Shown piece after piece: positions 25,501 through 33,243 of a DNA stretch of 36,927 bases. Origin of the DNA: Leptofilum sp050292445. Its GTDB lineage: Bacteria; Chloroflexota; Anaerolineae; Promineifilales; Promineifilaceae. A model generated the notes under the pieces. The model did not search any database and was not told where the DNA came from. It worked only from the letters and a program-made list of their open reading frames with translations. The position numbers and the translations under genes are program-made. Where the stretch lies: positions 1 through 36,927 of the forward strand of contig JBNKLQ010000021.1 in assembly GCA_050292445.1 (NCBI GenBank). The letters are read 5' to 3'. How positions within the stretch are numbered: the stretch's first letter is position 1; each line of letters begins with the position of its first letter.

Positions 25501-26173
25501 GCACCATACCGCTCATGTGTTGTTTGGCCCAAGCACTGTTACCCGGCACAAAATAGCAGCTACCCTGACGATATTTTTGTAATGATTGATCCTCAAACAG
25601 AGTTAACCAGGCCTGTGGGGGAGCGGGGTTGTTGCGCAAAAAATTTTCGTCTGTCTGGGAAATCCCAGCCGTGATCATGAGCGTTGGGTTAAATGCTTCA
25701 TCGCGCAGACTCAGCACGACGCGATTCCAGCCAGTTTTTTGTAAACCATTTACCAATAATGAGAGTTGTTCTTTCAGATCCGTTTCGTTGTTTACATGGG
25801 TGAGGGTGGTGAGTTGCTGTAATGCCTCGGCTGAATTGGCTAAATCGTTTAAATGGGGCTGACGTGAAACAACAATCTGGATGAGACTTTTTTCGTTTAG
25901 CTCCAGGGAATGGCTGTGCAAGTTCAGGGGACGGCCGTCTTTGGCCGGCACGATGCATTCAAATGGCGGTGTCAAACAATCTTGCCAGCTGTTGGGGGGA
26001 GAAAACAGGTGATCTGTAATTTGCAACGACAAAATATCCGGTGCCAGATCGAGTAGAGCACCAGCTGCATCATTCAAGTATAAAATCGTGCCGTCAGTCT
26101 CAGCTATGAGAACGCCTTCATGAAGGCTGTCAAACAAACTCCAAATCATAGCCGAGGTTAATTCTTTTTCCAT
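22562..26173 (-). CDS. Giant cytoplasmic sensor histidine kinase with PAS and four GAF domains
   Basis: A 1203-residue kinase without membrane helices. An N-terminal PAS-like domain (about 1-105) is followed by GAF-like domains at about 125-295, 300-465, 475-640 and 670-835. A coiled segment stands before the last GAF (FNETLDHRVAERTKALNDE). A second PAS (about 855-965) precedes HisKA with the phospho-acceptor H978 in VSTVSHELRTP. The HATPase_c domain (about 1080-1195) has the N box in LTNLLDNALNYTPD, VKDTGIGIS and GTGLGLAIVRSLIEMHGG. Multiple GAFs suggest sensing of small cytoplasmic ligands or redox state. It lies between two response regulator genes, and both are plausible partners. Confidence 0.92.
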   Translation of the reverse strand: MEKELTSAMIWSLFDSLHEGVLIAETDGTILYLNDAAGALLDLAPDILSLQITDHLFSPPNSWQDCLTPPFECIVPAKDGRPLNLHSHSLELNEKSLIQIVVSRQPHLNDLANSAEALQQLTTLTHVNNETDLKEQLSLLVNGLQKTGWNRVVLSLRDEAFNPTLMITAGISQTDENFLRNNPAPPQAWLTLFEDQSLQKYRQGSCYFVPGNSAWAKQHMSGMVLPDYTAVQKNGDTWHPNDLLCVPLYNQQQKRIGLISLDQPANGRRPTAMAVQTIELYAQFAASIIENTHLFQEAVNRNREFELLLNSSNALSSTLDKEAILTTLAQQAIEAIDAAGCTIYQWVPAQGQLLILKDVARDAETAVSPTGTRLTVPTSPILTNLLQSQQTQTIHIAQETESPLPKPVWAKSNDHFCTLVPLVLTGETYGFIHLLSENGRLPSAIKHESKLLAALANQAATALEIALIFEDTYERERFYGAMGNVSLALNSSLDRETVLNLICSEGRRIFSVDGAYIWQREADQFIGSAAAGHGADNFIGSTISTADQASFVTQLAQSGEPTFSNQIAQEDRVEIRLPSPEAIQAVLGVPLLRESDLTGILVLVDTHNPNRFNNKDISWATSFGVQVAIALQNANLFDELRKFNETLDHRVAERTKALNDESNRVKILLRITTELSASLDQDHVLSQALQLVNGVINAAEGAILLIDQESGEFIFRASIGSDRHIPPGGIPSGMMRNEGLAGWMVENRSAVIVHDTHNDPRWLERETSLKHRSVLGVPLILNEEVIGVLMMFHHEDSTFTDQQLDLVEAAAIQVAHAINNASLYKLIFDQAEQLGSMLRTEIIQKANLEAILESIADGVIVADNNNKVDIANLPACNILDIPRNQLLGKSINELLGLYGHFGESWIHTINDWAHNADRIEQWTYLADQLVIEDKFVSVHLSPVLSDNQFYGTVSIFRDITKEVEVDKLKSEFVSTVSHELRTPMTSIKGYADLMLMGAAGSMTEPQIRYLQVIKNNADRLHMLVNDLLDISRIETGKTGLDLRPLDVPQIISQVVDGHLHGRIQHETRSLNVTTEIAPSLPLVNADHARITQVLTNLLDNALNYTPDNGKITVIAKATHSYVHISVKDTGIGISKENHEKIFDRFYRAEDSEVQRVSGTGLGLAIVRSLIEMHGGRLKVESELGKGSTFTFNLPVVIEDSDPT

Positions 26174-26263
26174 GGTAGGTGTTAAACCCTAGCCGTTCCT
26201 TACGCTACATTACACGATTGCAAAAGGCTGCCAAAAAAGTCAGCTACTGACAAAGTGGCCTGA

Positions 26264-27157
26264 TTATTGTTGGGCTTGTTTATCTCTATCCAATCGACGC
26301 AGCTCTGCGGCCGTTTCGGTGATTTCGCGAATATCTGAGAAGCGCTGCGTCTTGTCAGATACAATGCCAATGGAGAGCTTCATTAGCGGCACCAGATGAC
26401 CATCTGGCAGCATAATGCCGCCTTGTTCACGATCGATGAAGCTGTAATGAGAGAGAATGCCATCATCAAACCGCTGGCGCAGCTCGTCCACCACGGGCGG
26501 CACGTTGTCGGCCATGGTCACTACGACAAACGTATTGCTGGTGGCATGCCCAATAAAATCGTTCAGTGTGCCCATCTCATCGTCAACTTCATTTAGTAGC
26601 AAGGTGGTGAACCGTAGCACTTCATCGCGGGCCAGGAAACCGTACTCATCGCTAAATGGTTCGATATTGTCAATGCCAATTTGTAGATAGGTCCAATTGC
26701 TCGTGCGCATCAGGTTGCGCAGCTGGTCTTCAATGAGGCGGCTGCTGGGCAGGCCCGTGATGGGATCTGTCATGTTGTGCCGCTTGTAGGTGTTAATGGC
26801 GGTTCGTACCCGCAATTTTAGTTCTTCGATATCAAAAGGCTTGGTGATGTAATCATCTGCCCCTAGTTCCAAACCGGCAATTCGGTCGCTTCGTTCATCT
26901 TTCTGGGTTAGAAAGATAATGGGAATATGGCTGGTGCGGGTCGTGGTTCGCATCACCTTGCATACTTCATACCCATTCATGTCAGGCAGCATGATGTCCA
27001 ACACAATCAGGTCAGGCAGCTTTTTGCGACATAGCTCCAGGGCGTCATTGCCCCGTGCAGCGACGTCCACATGGTAGCCTTGCCCAGTGAAAAAGATGCG
27101 CAGCATATTGGAGATATCAAAGTCGTCTTCTACGATTAAAATACGGCCGTTGCTCAT
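26264..27157 (-). CDS. Response regulator with degenerate GGDEF domain
   Basis: A 297-residue protein from the ATG at 27157, which has AAGGAA upstream. An upstream TTG would add 14 residues overlapping the preceding gene. The receiver domain (about 1-120) has EDD, D54 in IVLDIMLPDMNG and the lysine in TKPFDIEEL. The output part begins DPITGLPSSRLIEDQL, a GGDEF-type entry. Where the catalytic GG(D/E)EF should be, it reads ATSNTFVVV. It should therefore not make cyclic di-GMP and may act as a receptor or a protein-interaction domain. It lies directly upstream of the giant kinase and 19 bases after the acyl-ACP-reductase-like gene. Confidence 0.85.
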   Translation of the reverse strand: MSNGRILIVEDDFDISNMLRIFFTGQGYHVDVAARGNDALELCRKKLPDLIVLDIMLPDMNGYEVCKVMRTTTRTSHIPIIFLTQKDERSDRIAGLELGADDYITKPFDIEELKLRVRTAINTYKRHNMTDPITGLPSSRLIEDQLRNLMRTSNWTYLQIGIDNIEPFSDEYGFLARDEVLRFTTLLLNEVDDEMGTLNDFIGHATSNTFVVVTMADNVPPVVDELRQRFDDGILSHYSFIDREQGGIMLPDGHLVPLMKLSIGIVSDKTQRFSDIREITETAAELRRLDRDKQAQQ

Positions 27158-27176
27158 GAGCTTGTTCCTTGGCAGA

Positions 27177-28322
27177 TTAAATATTGACAGAGTCCACAAT
27201 TGTGTGGGTTTTTGGATTTAAATACGGAACGGCAATGCCAGCGTTTGCTTCTGCTTCGCTGGCGGCTTGCACAAACGCTATTCGGGAGTCGGTTACAGCG
27301 CGTTCAAAACTTCTAAAGCCGCCTAGCTTAAAACCATGCCGTTGGGCGATTGTATCAATTGTCTGAACTTGCGACAATTTTATGTCTTTTCCCAGCGTGA
27401 AAGATACGTAATTTCCGTCCAGAGCCAATGCCATTGTTTCTGCCATACAGGCGTAGGCCATTTTGGGCGGAAAGCCAAAGTCAAAATTAAAGTTTACGGG
27501 GCCAGGTACTTCTACCATACCACCTTCAATCACCAAAACATCTGGGCGTTGTTCGGCTACCTGTTTAGAGACATCACGCGGACGGGAAACGTCACAAACG
27601 ACTGCCCCACGCCGTAGATGCTGAGGCTCAATGATGGTGTCTACTGCGCTGGTGACTGTGATGATGAAGTGGGCTTGAGCTAATTGATTCATATCCGCTG
27701 TGACGGTGACATTTTCACACCCTTGCTGACGAACGGCCGTTGCCACTTCTTGCAACTTTTCGGTACGGCGACCAACTAAAAGGATTTGGCCGCTGTCTGC
27801 TGCCAGCAGCTGTGCGCAAATGGAGCCAATCGCGCCGGTGGCCCCCACCACAGCGACTGTGGCAGAGGCTAAGGGTCTGTTCAGCAGAACGGCCGCTTCT
27901 TGTATGGCTTGTACGGCTTGGGCCACTGTGTAGCTATCTCCAGTGGTTACAGGAATGTTCAGGTTTTGGGCAATGGTCACACCCCCATCTCCTACAACGG
28001 CCGTAAACGCGCCGAGTCCCAGAATGCGTGCGCCCAGTTTTTCGGTCAGCTTGCCAGTTTGGATAATTTTACGGTAAACCACCGGGGTAGGTAGGCGCAA
28101 CATCATGTTGGGGGTGAGTGGGCAAGCCACAAACCAACCTTTGAGGGAACGGCCGTTTTCAACCGATTGTATGCCTTCAATTTTAGAAACAAGAACTGGG
28201 GGATAAAAAATGGATAGAAATTCAATTAACCAGGCAGGCAACTTGCCCAACGCGGGATATTTACGACCAACATCTCGCTTAGGATTTAGTGGATGAATAA
28301 TAAAAGCAAAGCTGTCCTGCAT
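27177..28322 (-). CDS. Long-chain acyl-ACP reductase-like protein
   Basis: A 381-residue Rossmann protein resembling the cyanobacterial acyl-ACP reductase (AAR) that makes fatty aldehydes from acyl-ACP with NADPH. Shared features are GLGAFTAVVGDGG, VTTGDSYTVA, the nucleotide-binding VAVVGATGAIGS (about 156-167), VVCDVSRPRDVS, and the region KMAYACMAETMALALDG. Cys292 in that region matches in place the thioester-forming cysteine of AAR. The N-terminus (about 1-80) diverges from cyanobacterial AAR and the C-terminus is longer. No aldehyde-deformylating oxygenase gene is in the window, so alkane formation is not implied. It lies between the beta-helix gene and the GGDEF-like regulator. The family call rests on remembered motif similarity, not on a search. 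Confidence 0.72.
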   Translation of the reverse strand: MQDSFAFIIHPLNPKRDVGRKYPALGKLPAWLIEFLSIFYPPVLVSKIEGIQSVENGRSLKGWFVACPLTPNMMLRLPTPVVYRKIIQTGKLTEKLGARILGLGAFTAVVGDGGVTIAQNLNIPVTTGDSYTVAQAVQAIQEAAVLLNRPLASATVAVVGATGAIGSICAQLLAADSGQILLVGRRTEKLQEVATAVRQQGCENVTVTADMNQLAQAHFIITVTSAVDTIIEPQHLRRGAVVCDVSRPRDVSKQVAEQRPDVLVIEGGMVEVPGPVNFNFDFGFPPKMAYACMAETMALALDGNYVSFTLGKDIKLSQVQTIDTIAQRHGFKLGGFRSFERAVTDSRIAFVQAASEAEANAGIAVPYLNPKTHTIVDSVNI

Positions 28323-28415
28323 AATAACTTGAGTGTAGCCGGAATGAATTTGTGTTCAATGGTAATTCTGTCCCTTACATTGCTACTTATTACTCAAATA
28401 TCCTTTCTGGTTTGG

Positions 28416-29702
28416 TTAAAAAGACCCAACCTCTCCTTTTCTAGGATAGAGGCGCGGATAATGATATTTCTCTTTGTGGGGATGGTGATCACTTTGTTCA
28501 TAGGTGAAATTTTTTGTGATGAATTGTCTATCATCTGAAGCCAGAAGGACGACATCAGATTCAATGGTACGGGCAGCATAAATGATCGACCCAGAGCTAA
28601 TGCGGCAGTGATGACCCACGCAGCCCCCTAGAATGAGCAAATTGGTGGCTTCTAATTTACCCTCATGATTCATTGTTTTCAGGGGACCACCTAAAATATT
28701 AAAATCGGTAAATGTATTGCCCGCACCTATGAAGGAATCGCGGCCGACAACGCAGAGCTGTAGGCAGGTGTTTTGGGCGACTGAGGTATTTTCCATCAAG
28801 GTGGTCATGAACAAAGCGGCCCGAAACGGCAAGAAACAACCATCGCTCACCACACTGAGCAAAAGTTGGCATCCCTGAGAAATGGTGACATTACTGCCAA
28901 TAATGCAGTTGTCAATAACTGCACCAGCTCCGATGGTGACGTTGTCGCCAATGACCGTATAGCCGTGAATAACGGCCGTTGGGTCAATATGCACATTCTT
29001 ACCCACCTTCACAAGCTCAGAACTAGACAACACCCGTTTTTGCTCAAGAACAGAGCGTGCTAATATTTTTAATTTGGTCTGCCAGCTCCTATCGATCCGA
29101 TCCTCTACGTTAGCCCCTTGGGTGAATACGCCCAACAAAATGTCAGCTATAAATAGATGAACCCAGTTTTCCACCAAAACAAATACTTTTCTAGGCAGTT
29201 GATAAACCAAGTCACCAAATTCTGTGGCCATGTAGGGGGGAATGTGATAATACCCCCGTTCCCTGGATTCGGTGTCGATCACGAGTGGCTTGGCCGCCAG
29301 ACTTTGGGCCAAGCCTTTTGGTAAATACCAAATATCGGCCAGTAATAGGTCGCCTTGCTTGAAGAAGGAGTGGGTTAACGGCCGTACATGTTTGGCAATC
29401 GCCGGGTCATCTTTTTGAAAGGCTAAACGTACCGGTCGGCCTCCGGCCCTCGCTTTTTCAATAAACTCATCGATCAACAGCTGGTTAAAGAAAAGATTAT
29501 CACGATGAACCAGGCATTCAATTTCTTCGGTTTCTAGCTGACGCGCCACTTCCCAGTCAGGGTATTCGCGCTCTTCAATGGCGTGCTTGACCAGTAAATC
29601 CCGCTGCCAAAGCCATAGCGGCTTGTTTTGCACCCGCAAATCGCGCGCCGTCTCGTTGAACGGTGTTATAAAACTGGGCTCATTAATGATAATACGTCGC
29701 AT
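28416..29702 (-). CDS. Left-handed beta-helix (hexapeptide repeat) protein, transferase-like
   Basis: A 428-residue protein from the ATG at 29702 (a TTG six codons upstream is an alternative). The first 240 residues resemble no family I can name. They include a short hydrophobic stretch near VENWVHLFIADILLGVF. From about 240 the sequence shows the hexapeptide pattern of a left-handed beta helix (VHIDPTAVIHGYTVIGDNV, IGAGAVIDNCIIGSNVTISQG), ending near IIYAARTIESDVV. Such helices occur in acyl- and nucleotidyl-transferases like GlmU and LpxA. An acyltransferase role would fit the reductase and hydrolase neighbours but is only inference. The His-rich tail HHPHKEKYHYP is unusual. Confidence 0.72.
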   Translation of the reverse strand: MRRIIINEPSFITPFNETARDLRVQNKPLWLWQRDLLVKHAIEEREYPDWEVARQLETEEIECLVHRDNLFFNQLLIDEFIEKARAGGRPVRLAFQKDDPAIAKHVRPLTHSFFKQGDLLLADIWYLPKGLAQSLAAKPLVIDTESRERGYYHIPPYMATEFGDLVYQLPRKVFVLVENWVHLFIADILLGVFTQGANVEDRIDRSWQTKLKILARSVLEQKRVLSSSELVKVGKNVHIDPTAVIHGYTVIGDNVTIGAGAVIDNCIIGSNVTISQGCQLLLSVVSDGCFLPFRAALFMTTLMENTSVAQNTCLQLCVVGRDSFIGAGNTFTDFNILGGPLKTMNHEGKLEATNLLILGGCVGHHCRISSGSIIYAARTIESDVVLLASDDRQFITKNFTYEQSDHHPHKEKYHYPRLYPRKGEVGSF

Positions 29703-29767
29703 AAATTCATTCTTTAGCAAGCGCTGATTCGTTGCTGAATGGGTTAGGTTTCAACAAACGGCCGTAT

Positions 29768-30406
29768 CTAAACAATCGGCTGTTTGGCAATCGTAATCGT
29801 ACAGGTTTCATCGCCAGCGGCAATACAACTAATTTGTTCAACCTTAAATCGTTGACCCCGGCTAACCCAGCCCAACGCTTGCTCTAAAAGTCCAATTGCC
29901 AGGTGGCAGCATGGAGTGTCTGAAACGCGCTGCCAACAAATAGGGCAGCGCTCAATGATCCATAAATAATGGTCTGCATCTTCACCCAAACGAACACGCT
30001 GATCGCTAAACTTATTAAAAGTTTCTGCAAAAACGTCCAGGCCGATCTTAATTTTAATGCCCAGAGGCAACATGCGCATCGCTAAATCTGTGATACCTAA
30101 AACCGGCATAAACTCTTTCAGGGCATACTTCCACGTTTCTCGACCCGCGCGCAAAGCTAACCCACGGCCACCTCTTTCGCCATACATATCATCCAGCGTT
30201 TGTTGGATGGCGCTAAATTCGCTAAAGGTAAATCCGAGTTTTAGATTATTGGGTGGGTAATTGTTAACTAGATGGGATAACTTGGCCAGATTCAAAACCG
30301 CATTGACACCATGATGGCCCATAATTTCTTCCATAGCCACCAGGACAATACGTCCCATTTTGTTGGGGTAATAATATTCGACTTGTTCAACTATTTCCTG
30401 ACTCAT
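29768..30406 (-). CDS. V4R (4-vinyl reductase) domain protein
   Basis: A 212-residue protein with the V4R pattern in its C-terminal half: CPICWQR (about 155-161), CCHLAIGLLEQAL, and a final SCIAAGDETCTITI. V4R domains are ligand-binding modules for small hydrophobic molecules and are found in BchJ and in regulators of the XylR/DmpR group. Here the domain is alone, without DNA-binding or catalytic parts. The start is either the ATG at 30406, which I use, or a TTG at 30415 that overlaps the stop of the upstream hydrolase. In both cases the two genes are coupled, so the V4R protein may bind the hydrolase's substrate or product. Confidence 0.8.
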   Translation of the reverse strand: MSQEIVEQVEYYYPNKMGRIVLVAMEEIMGHHGVNAVLNLAKLSHLVNNYPPNNLKLGFTFSEFSAIQQTLDDMYGERGGRGLALRAGRETWKYALKEFMPVLGITDLAMRMLPLGIKIKIGLDVFAETFNKFSDQRVRLGEDADHYLWIIERCPICWQRVSDTPCCHLAIGLLEQALGWVSRGQRFKVEQISCIAAGDETCTITIAKQPIV

Positions 30407-30411
30407 GCCGT

Positions 30412-31233
30412 TCAAACTACCTGGCCATTTGAATGATTGTGATTGTTTAGAAAGCCGTTGACTGTTTTTAAAAAGGTTTCCGGTTCGTCAGTCATAGGAA
30501 AATGGCGAGACTGATTCATGACCTGAATCTCGATAGATTTGACACCATTTTTTAACAGATCAGCATTCATCGGGGATACAATCTTATCTTTGGCTCCGTA
30601 AATCCCCAAAGTTGGAATATCCAGGGTAGGTAATTGATTGCGCAAATCGGTGTCTCTCAGATCGCCAATACTACGGAAGAAAGACTCAATGGTCGTGCGC
30701 TGGACATCCCTGAAGATCATGGTACGGACTTTTTTGGAATCTTTTGCCAGCAAAATCCGCATGATGGAATGAAGCATAATAGGATACCGCCAGATAAGTT
30801 TGGCGATAGAACCGTAACCAGCTAATTGCAGAAATGGATGAAGGGATCGACCAATAATAGGAGAACCAACCAAAGCAACCTTTTCTACGCGTTCTGGGTA
30901 GGTTAGCGAAATTTGTAGAGCAACTGTGCCACCCATGGAATGCCCAAAAATGGGTGCTTTTTGAATTCCCAAAGCATCCATAAATTGGTTTACCATTTCT
31001 ACGTAGCTTTCAATTTGGAAGGTGGAGGATTGCGTTTGGGAGGCTTTAGCCGAATCGCCAAACCCCCAAAAATCTAGCGCATAAACCCGATAACGTTTGG
31101 TATTGGCCAGATTAATCATCATCTCGCGCCAAACGTCCCAGGAATTGATCCAACCATGTAATAAGACAATGGGTTGGCCCCGTCCTATTGATTCGTAATG
31201 CAGAATCCCTTGCTCGGTAACAATAGAACTCAC
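30412..31233 (-). CDS. Alpha/beta hydrolase with intact catalytic triad
   Basis: A 273-residue alpha/beta hydrolase. It shows LLHGWINSWDVW at the oxyanion region, the nucleophile Ser99 in GHSMGGTVAL, the acid in YGAKDKIVSP and the catalytic His in SRHFPM. A helical lid lies at about 130-190. The GTG start has GAGG at the right distance. Its sequence closely follows that of the protein at 21281-22072 over the first 100 residues (IHYE/LHYES, GRGQP, HGW, WGFGDS, YVEMVNQFMDALG), marking them as paralogues 8 kb apart. It is coupled to the V4R gene. Esterase or lipase-like action is likely, but the substrate is unknown. Confidence 0.86.
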   Translation of the reverse strand: MSSIVTEQGILHYESIGRGQPIVLLHGWINSWDVWREMMINLANTKRYRVYALDFWGFGDSAKASQTQSSTFQIESYVEMVNQFMDALGIQKAPIFGHSMGGTVALQISLTYPERVEKVALVGSPIIGRSLHPFLQLAGYGSIAKLIWRYPIMLHSIMRILLAKDSKKVRTMIFRDVQRTTIESFFRSIGDLRDTDLRNQLPTLDIPTLGIYGAKDKIVSPMNADLLKNGVKSIEIQVMNQSRHFPMTDEPETFLKTVNGFLNNHNHSNGQVV

Positions 31234-31457
31234 ACTTACCTCAAATACCCCGTGGTTTTGCCTTTACCTACATTAATGAAATTTGTGTATGCGACGTCTG
31301 GAAAAGAAGCTGGTGCCTAGCGGCTCATTTCATATAGAAAGTGGTGCGCTGAGACGGCATGATTTCGTGGACATATGCACACCAAAAATAGTAGCATTTA
31401 GCCTATGGCAAACCTGTGAAAAGCAGGTAAAGGAGGTGTAAAGGTCACGTTAATCAA

Positions 31458-32000
31458 TTAATCGCCGTTTTCTTGATCCAGCTGATCCAAAATCGAATAA
31501 AGTAATTCTAACAACACATTCTTAACGCTTTCCTTATCAGTAGCCGTGCAGGGTAGAATTTTTACATCCTGTCTAATTCGGAGAATGATTCGCAGATCTT
31601 CAGGTTCCCAAGCATCTTCCATATCTTGTTTGTTAGCAGCTACTACGAATGGCGTTGACGCGTAGCTCTCGAATGTTTCTAGGATGCGTTTTGCTTCGCG
31701 GAATGTTTCTGGTTTTGTGCTGTCTACCATGACCACAAAGCCCAACATGCCCTGAGATAAAATATCCCACATGAAGTCGAAACGACGCTGTCCTGGGGTA
31801 CCAAATAAGTAAAGAACTAGATCATCACCAACGGTAATACGGCCGAAATCCATTGCCACCGTGGTACTTTCTTTTACCTGCTCAGCAGCACTGGAAATTC
31901 TCCGCTCAGTTGAGACAACATCGATTTCACTAACAGATCCAATGAACTGGGTTTTTCCGGCTGAAAACGGGCCAGTAATTACCATTTTGACAGCTTGCAT
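31458..32000 (-). CDS. MglA-like small GTPase
   Basis: A 180-residue Ras-like GTPase starting at the ATG at 32000 (GAAGGTAG upstream). Motifs are the P-loop GPFSAGKT (about 10-17), switch II GTPGQRRFDF, the base-recognition NKQD, and a G5-like CTAT. The F-x-A-G-K-T P-loop and GTPGQ are typical of bacterial MglA/CvnD-type GTPases, which set polarity for gliding and pili or work with Roadblock/LC7 activators. No Roadblock gene is in the window. It lies between the DUF4388 gene upstream and the hydrolase gene downstream, with a 224-base gap on the latter side. Confidence 0.88.
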   Translation of the reverse strand: MQAVKMVITGPFSAGKTQFIGSVSEIDVVSTERRISSAAEQVKESTTVAMDFGRITVGDDLVLYLFGTPGQRRFDFMWDILSQGMLGFVVMVDSTKPETFREAKRILETFESYASTPFVVAANKQDMEDAWEPEDLRIILRIRQDVKILPCTATDKESVKNVLLELLYSILDQLDQENGD

Positions 32001-32108
32001 AGTGTTACTACCTTCTTTTTTAAGCAATGGCTTTGAGAATTATTTGTTTTGGCTCCAAGAATATGGCTGCTAGGTGTTGCGCGATTTATTTGCACAACAA
32101 AATTCAAC

Positions 32109-32942
32109 CTACAAACCTCGGATACGGTCAATGAGACGAACAACCACCGAGCGTTTAACGGCGGGTGAGGGTTCAGCAGTTCTTTGCTGCCGCGAACCTG
32201 TGTCTCTCTTTTCTGGAGCAGGTTTGGGACGGTTGACAAATTCAACGAGTCCGGCTTGTAACATGCCGTACACAATGCGGCGAATTTCAAAATCACTTAG
32301 GTTATTTGCTTTGGCAATTTGGCGAATGGAATTACGAGGGTTAACAAAAGAGACCACACGCCACTCTTCTACCGTAAGATTAATGTTGCGCAACCGAGCA
32401 TCGGGCCGGTCTGTAAAACGAAGGGCTACATCCAGGTCTGGCAGCTCGTCTTGCAGGATTTCCCACTCTTTCAAACGTCGGCTGCCTTCCATAATCACGC
32501 TTTCTAGATCGATAGGAATGGTGATGTAGCCACTGTTTGGCAGCTTATTGGCGTCAAACCGGAAAAAGCCCTCGCCCCAGGTAAATAGTTTGTACACCGT
32601 GTCTAAAACATTTTGGCGCACGCTTTGAATAATGTCGTTTTGCGTTACCCGGCGCGCCGTGACCAGCAAATGACCAATCTCTTTATCGCTCTTGCCTTCG
32701 GCGTGTGACTGAATTACCTGAGCTTGTTCTGAAGAAAGCTTGCCGCTGTTCTGCAGAATTTGTGCCAGGTGATTACCATTTTCATTCCCCATATAGGCAT
32801 AGATCAACTTGCCTTCTCGAAAAGACATCTGAGCCGATTCATCATCTGTCTGGATGGAAAGGGTACCTGTTTTTCTAGCCAGGTTAATGAGGTTTAATAG
32901 CTGTGTTGTTGAAAAATCACGCAGGTTGCCTTTAAGGGCCAT
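32109..32942 (-). CDS. DUF4388 (PatA N-terminal-like) protein
   Basis: A 277-residue soluble protein. Residues about 1-105 form the DUF4388 domain: MALKGNLRDFSTTQLLNLI, then RKTGTLSIQ, FREGKLIYA. In other bacteria this is linked to regulators and MglA-type GTPases. A second part (about 105-235) includes a winged-helix-like stretch (WRVVSFVNPRNSIRQIAK, EIRRIVYGMLQAGLVEFV). The tail (about 235-277) is basic and Pro/Ser-rich. It is the first gene of the ten-gene minus-strand series, with a strong promoter about 200 bases upstream. It most likely acts with the next gene's GTPase. The precise role is not known. Confidence 0.85.
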   Translation of the reverse strand: MALKGNLRDFSTTQLLNLINLARKTGTLSIQTDDESAQMSFREGKLIYAYMGNENGNHLAQILQNSGKLSSEQAQVIQSHAEGKSDKEIGHLLVTARRVTQNDIIQSVRQNVLDTVYKLFTWGEGFFRFDANKLPNSGYITIPIDLESVIMEGSRRLKEWEILQDELPDLDVALRFTDRPDARLRNINLTVEEWRVVSFVNPRNSIRQIAKANNLSDFEIRRIVYGMLQAGLVEFVNRPKPAPEKRDTGSRQQRTAEPSPAVKRSVVVRLIDRIRGL

Positions 32943-33143
32943 AGTTGTTTTTCCTGCCTGGGTTTGGTAGCGGACTTTTTGCCAAAAGTGCTAATTTTCA
33001 AGATTTTAATTTGCCTTTACTGTTCAAATCACAACAAATCAAGTTTTTTCATTTTGTACAGTTTTCTATGATTTGCTTAACAATACATCTGATCTTAAAA
33101 GAGTTTATAGAAAATATTGCATTGTTTTCACCTAAGGCATTGA
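32943..33143 (-). other. Long AT-rich leader upstream of the DUF4388 gene
   Basis: About 200 bases between the predicted transcription start and the first codon. The stretch is markedly richer in A and T than its surroundings. No strong hairpin stands out by eye. The open frame on the opposite strand across it shows no family resemblance and no ribosome site. Confidence 0.4.
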
Positions 33144-33150
33144 CCTGAGC

Positions 33151-33179
33151 ATTATACATGGTGCAAATTATGGAGTCAA
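33151..33179 (-). promoter_or_regulatory. Strong promoter of the DUF4388/GTPase gene series
   Basis: On the minus strand TTGACT (plus 33174-33179) and TATAAT (plus 33151-33156) are exactly 17 bases apart, close to the vegetative consensus. Transcription would start near 33144, leaving an AT-rich leader of about 200 bases before the DUF4388 ATG at 32942. No open frame or clear riboswitch is seen in that leader. Confidence 0.7.
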
Positions 33180-33243
33180 ACCTACTTATGTCACATCGTT
33201 TGCGAGCAAATGTTGGTTAAATAGGGGTAAAAAAATCTTTTTC

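Noticed and set aside
22562..26173. Possibility that the giant kinase is two genes or frameshifted
   Set aside because: The frame is continuous from PAS through HATPase, with linkers where expected and no internal start with a good ribosome site.
27177..28322. Shikimate/quinate dehydrogenase as the name for the reductase-like gene
   Set aside because: The Rossmann core alone would fit, but the TTG-x-S/T-x-T segment and the Cys-containing AxxCMAE region match acyl-ACP reductase better, and the shikimate-binding pattern is not seen.
28293..28538. Plus-strand frame of 81 codons with hydrophobic stretches, overlapping the ends of the reductase and beta-helix genes
   Set aside because: It runs antisense to two well-supported genes over most of its length. 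There is no ribosome site, and the hydrophobicity follows from the opposite-strand codons and the AT-rich gap.
31412..31428. ACCTG/CAGGT hairpin after the GTPase gene
   Set aside because: Five pairs with a 7-base loop and only a short T-run; it could arise by chance.
32945..33148. 67-codon plus-strand frame upstream of the DUF4388 gene
   Set aside because: Phe/Leu-rich because of AT-rich DNA, and without a ribosome site. It lies opposite the predicted leader.
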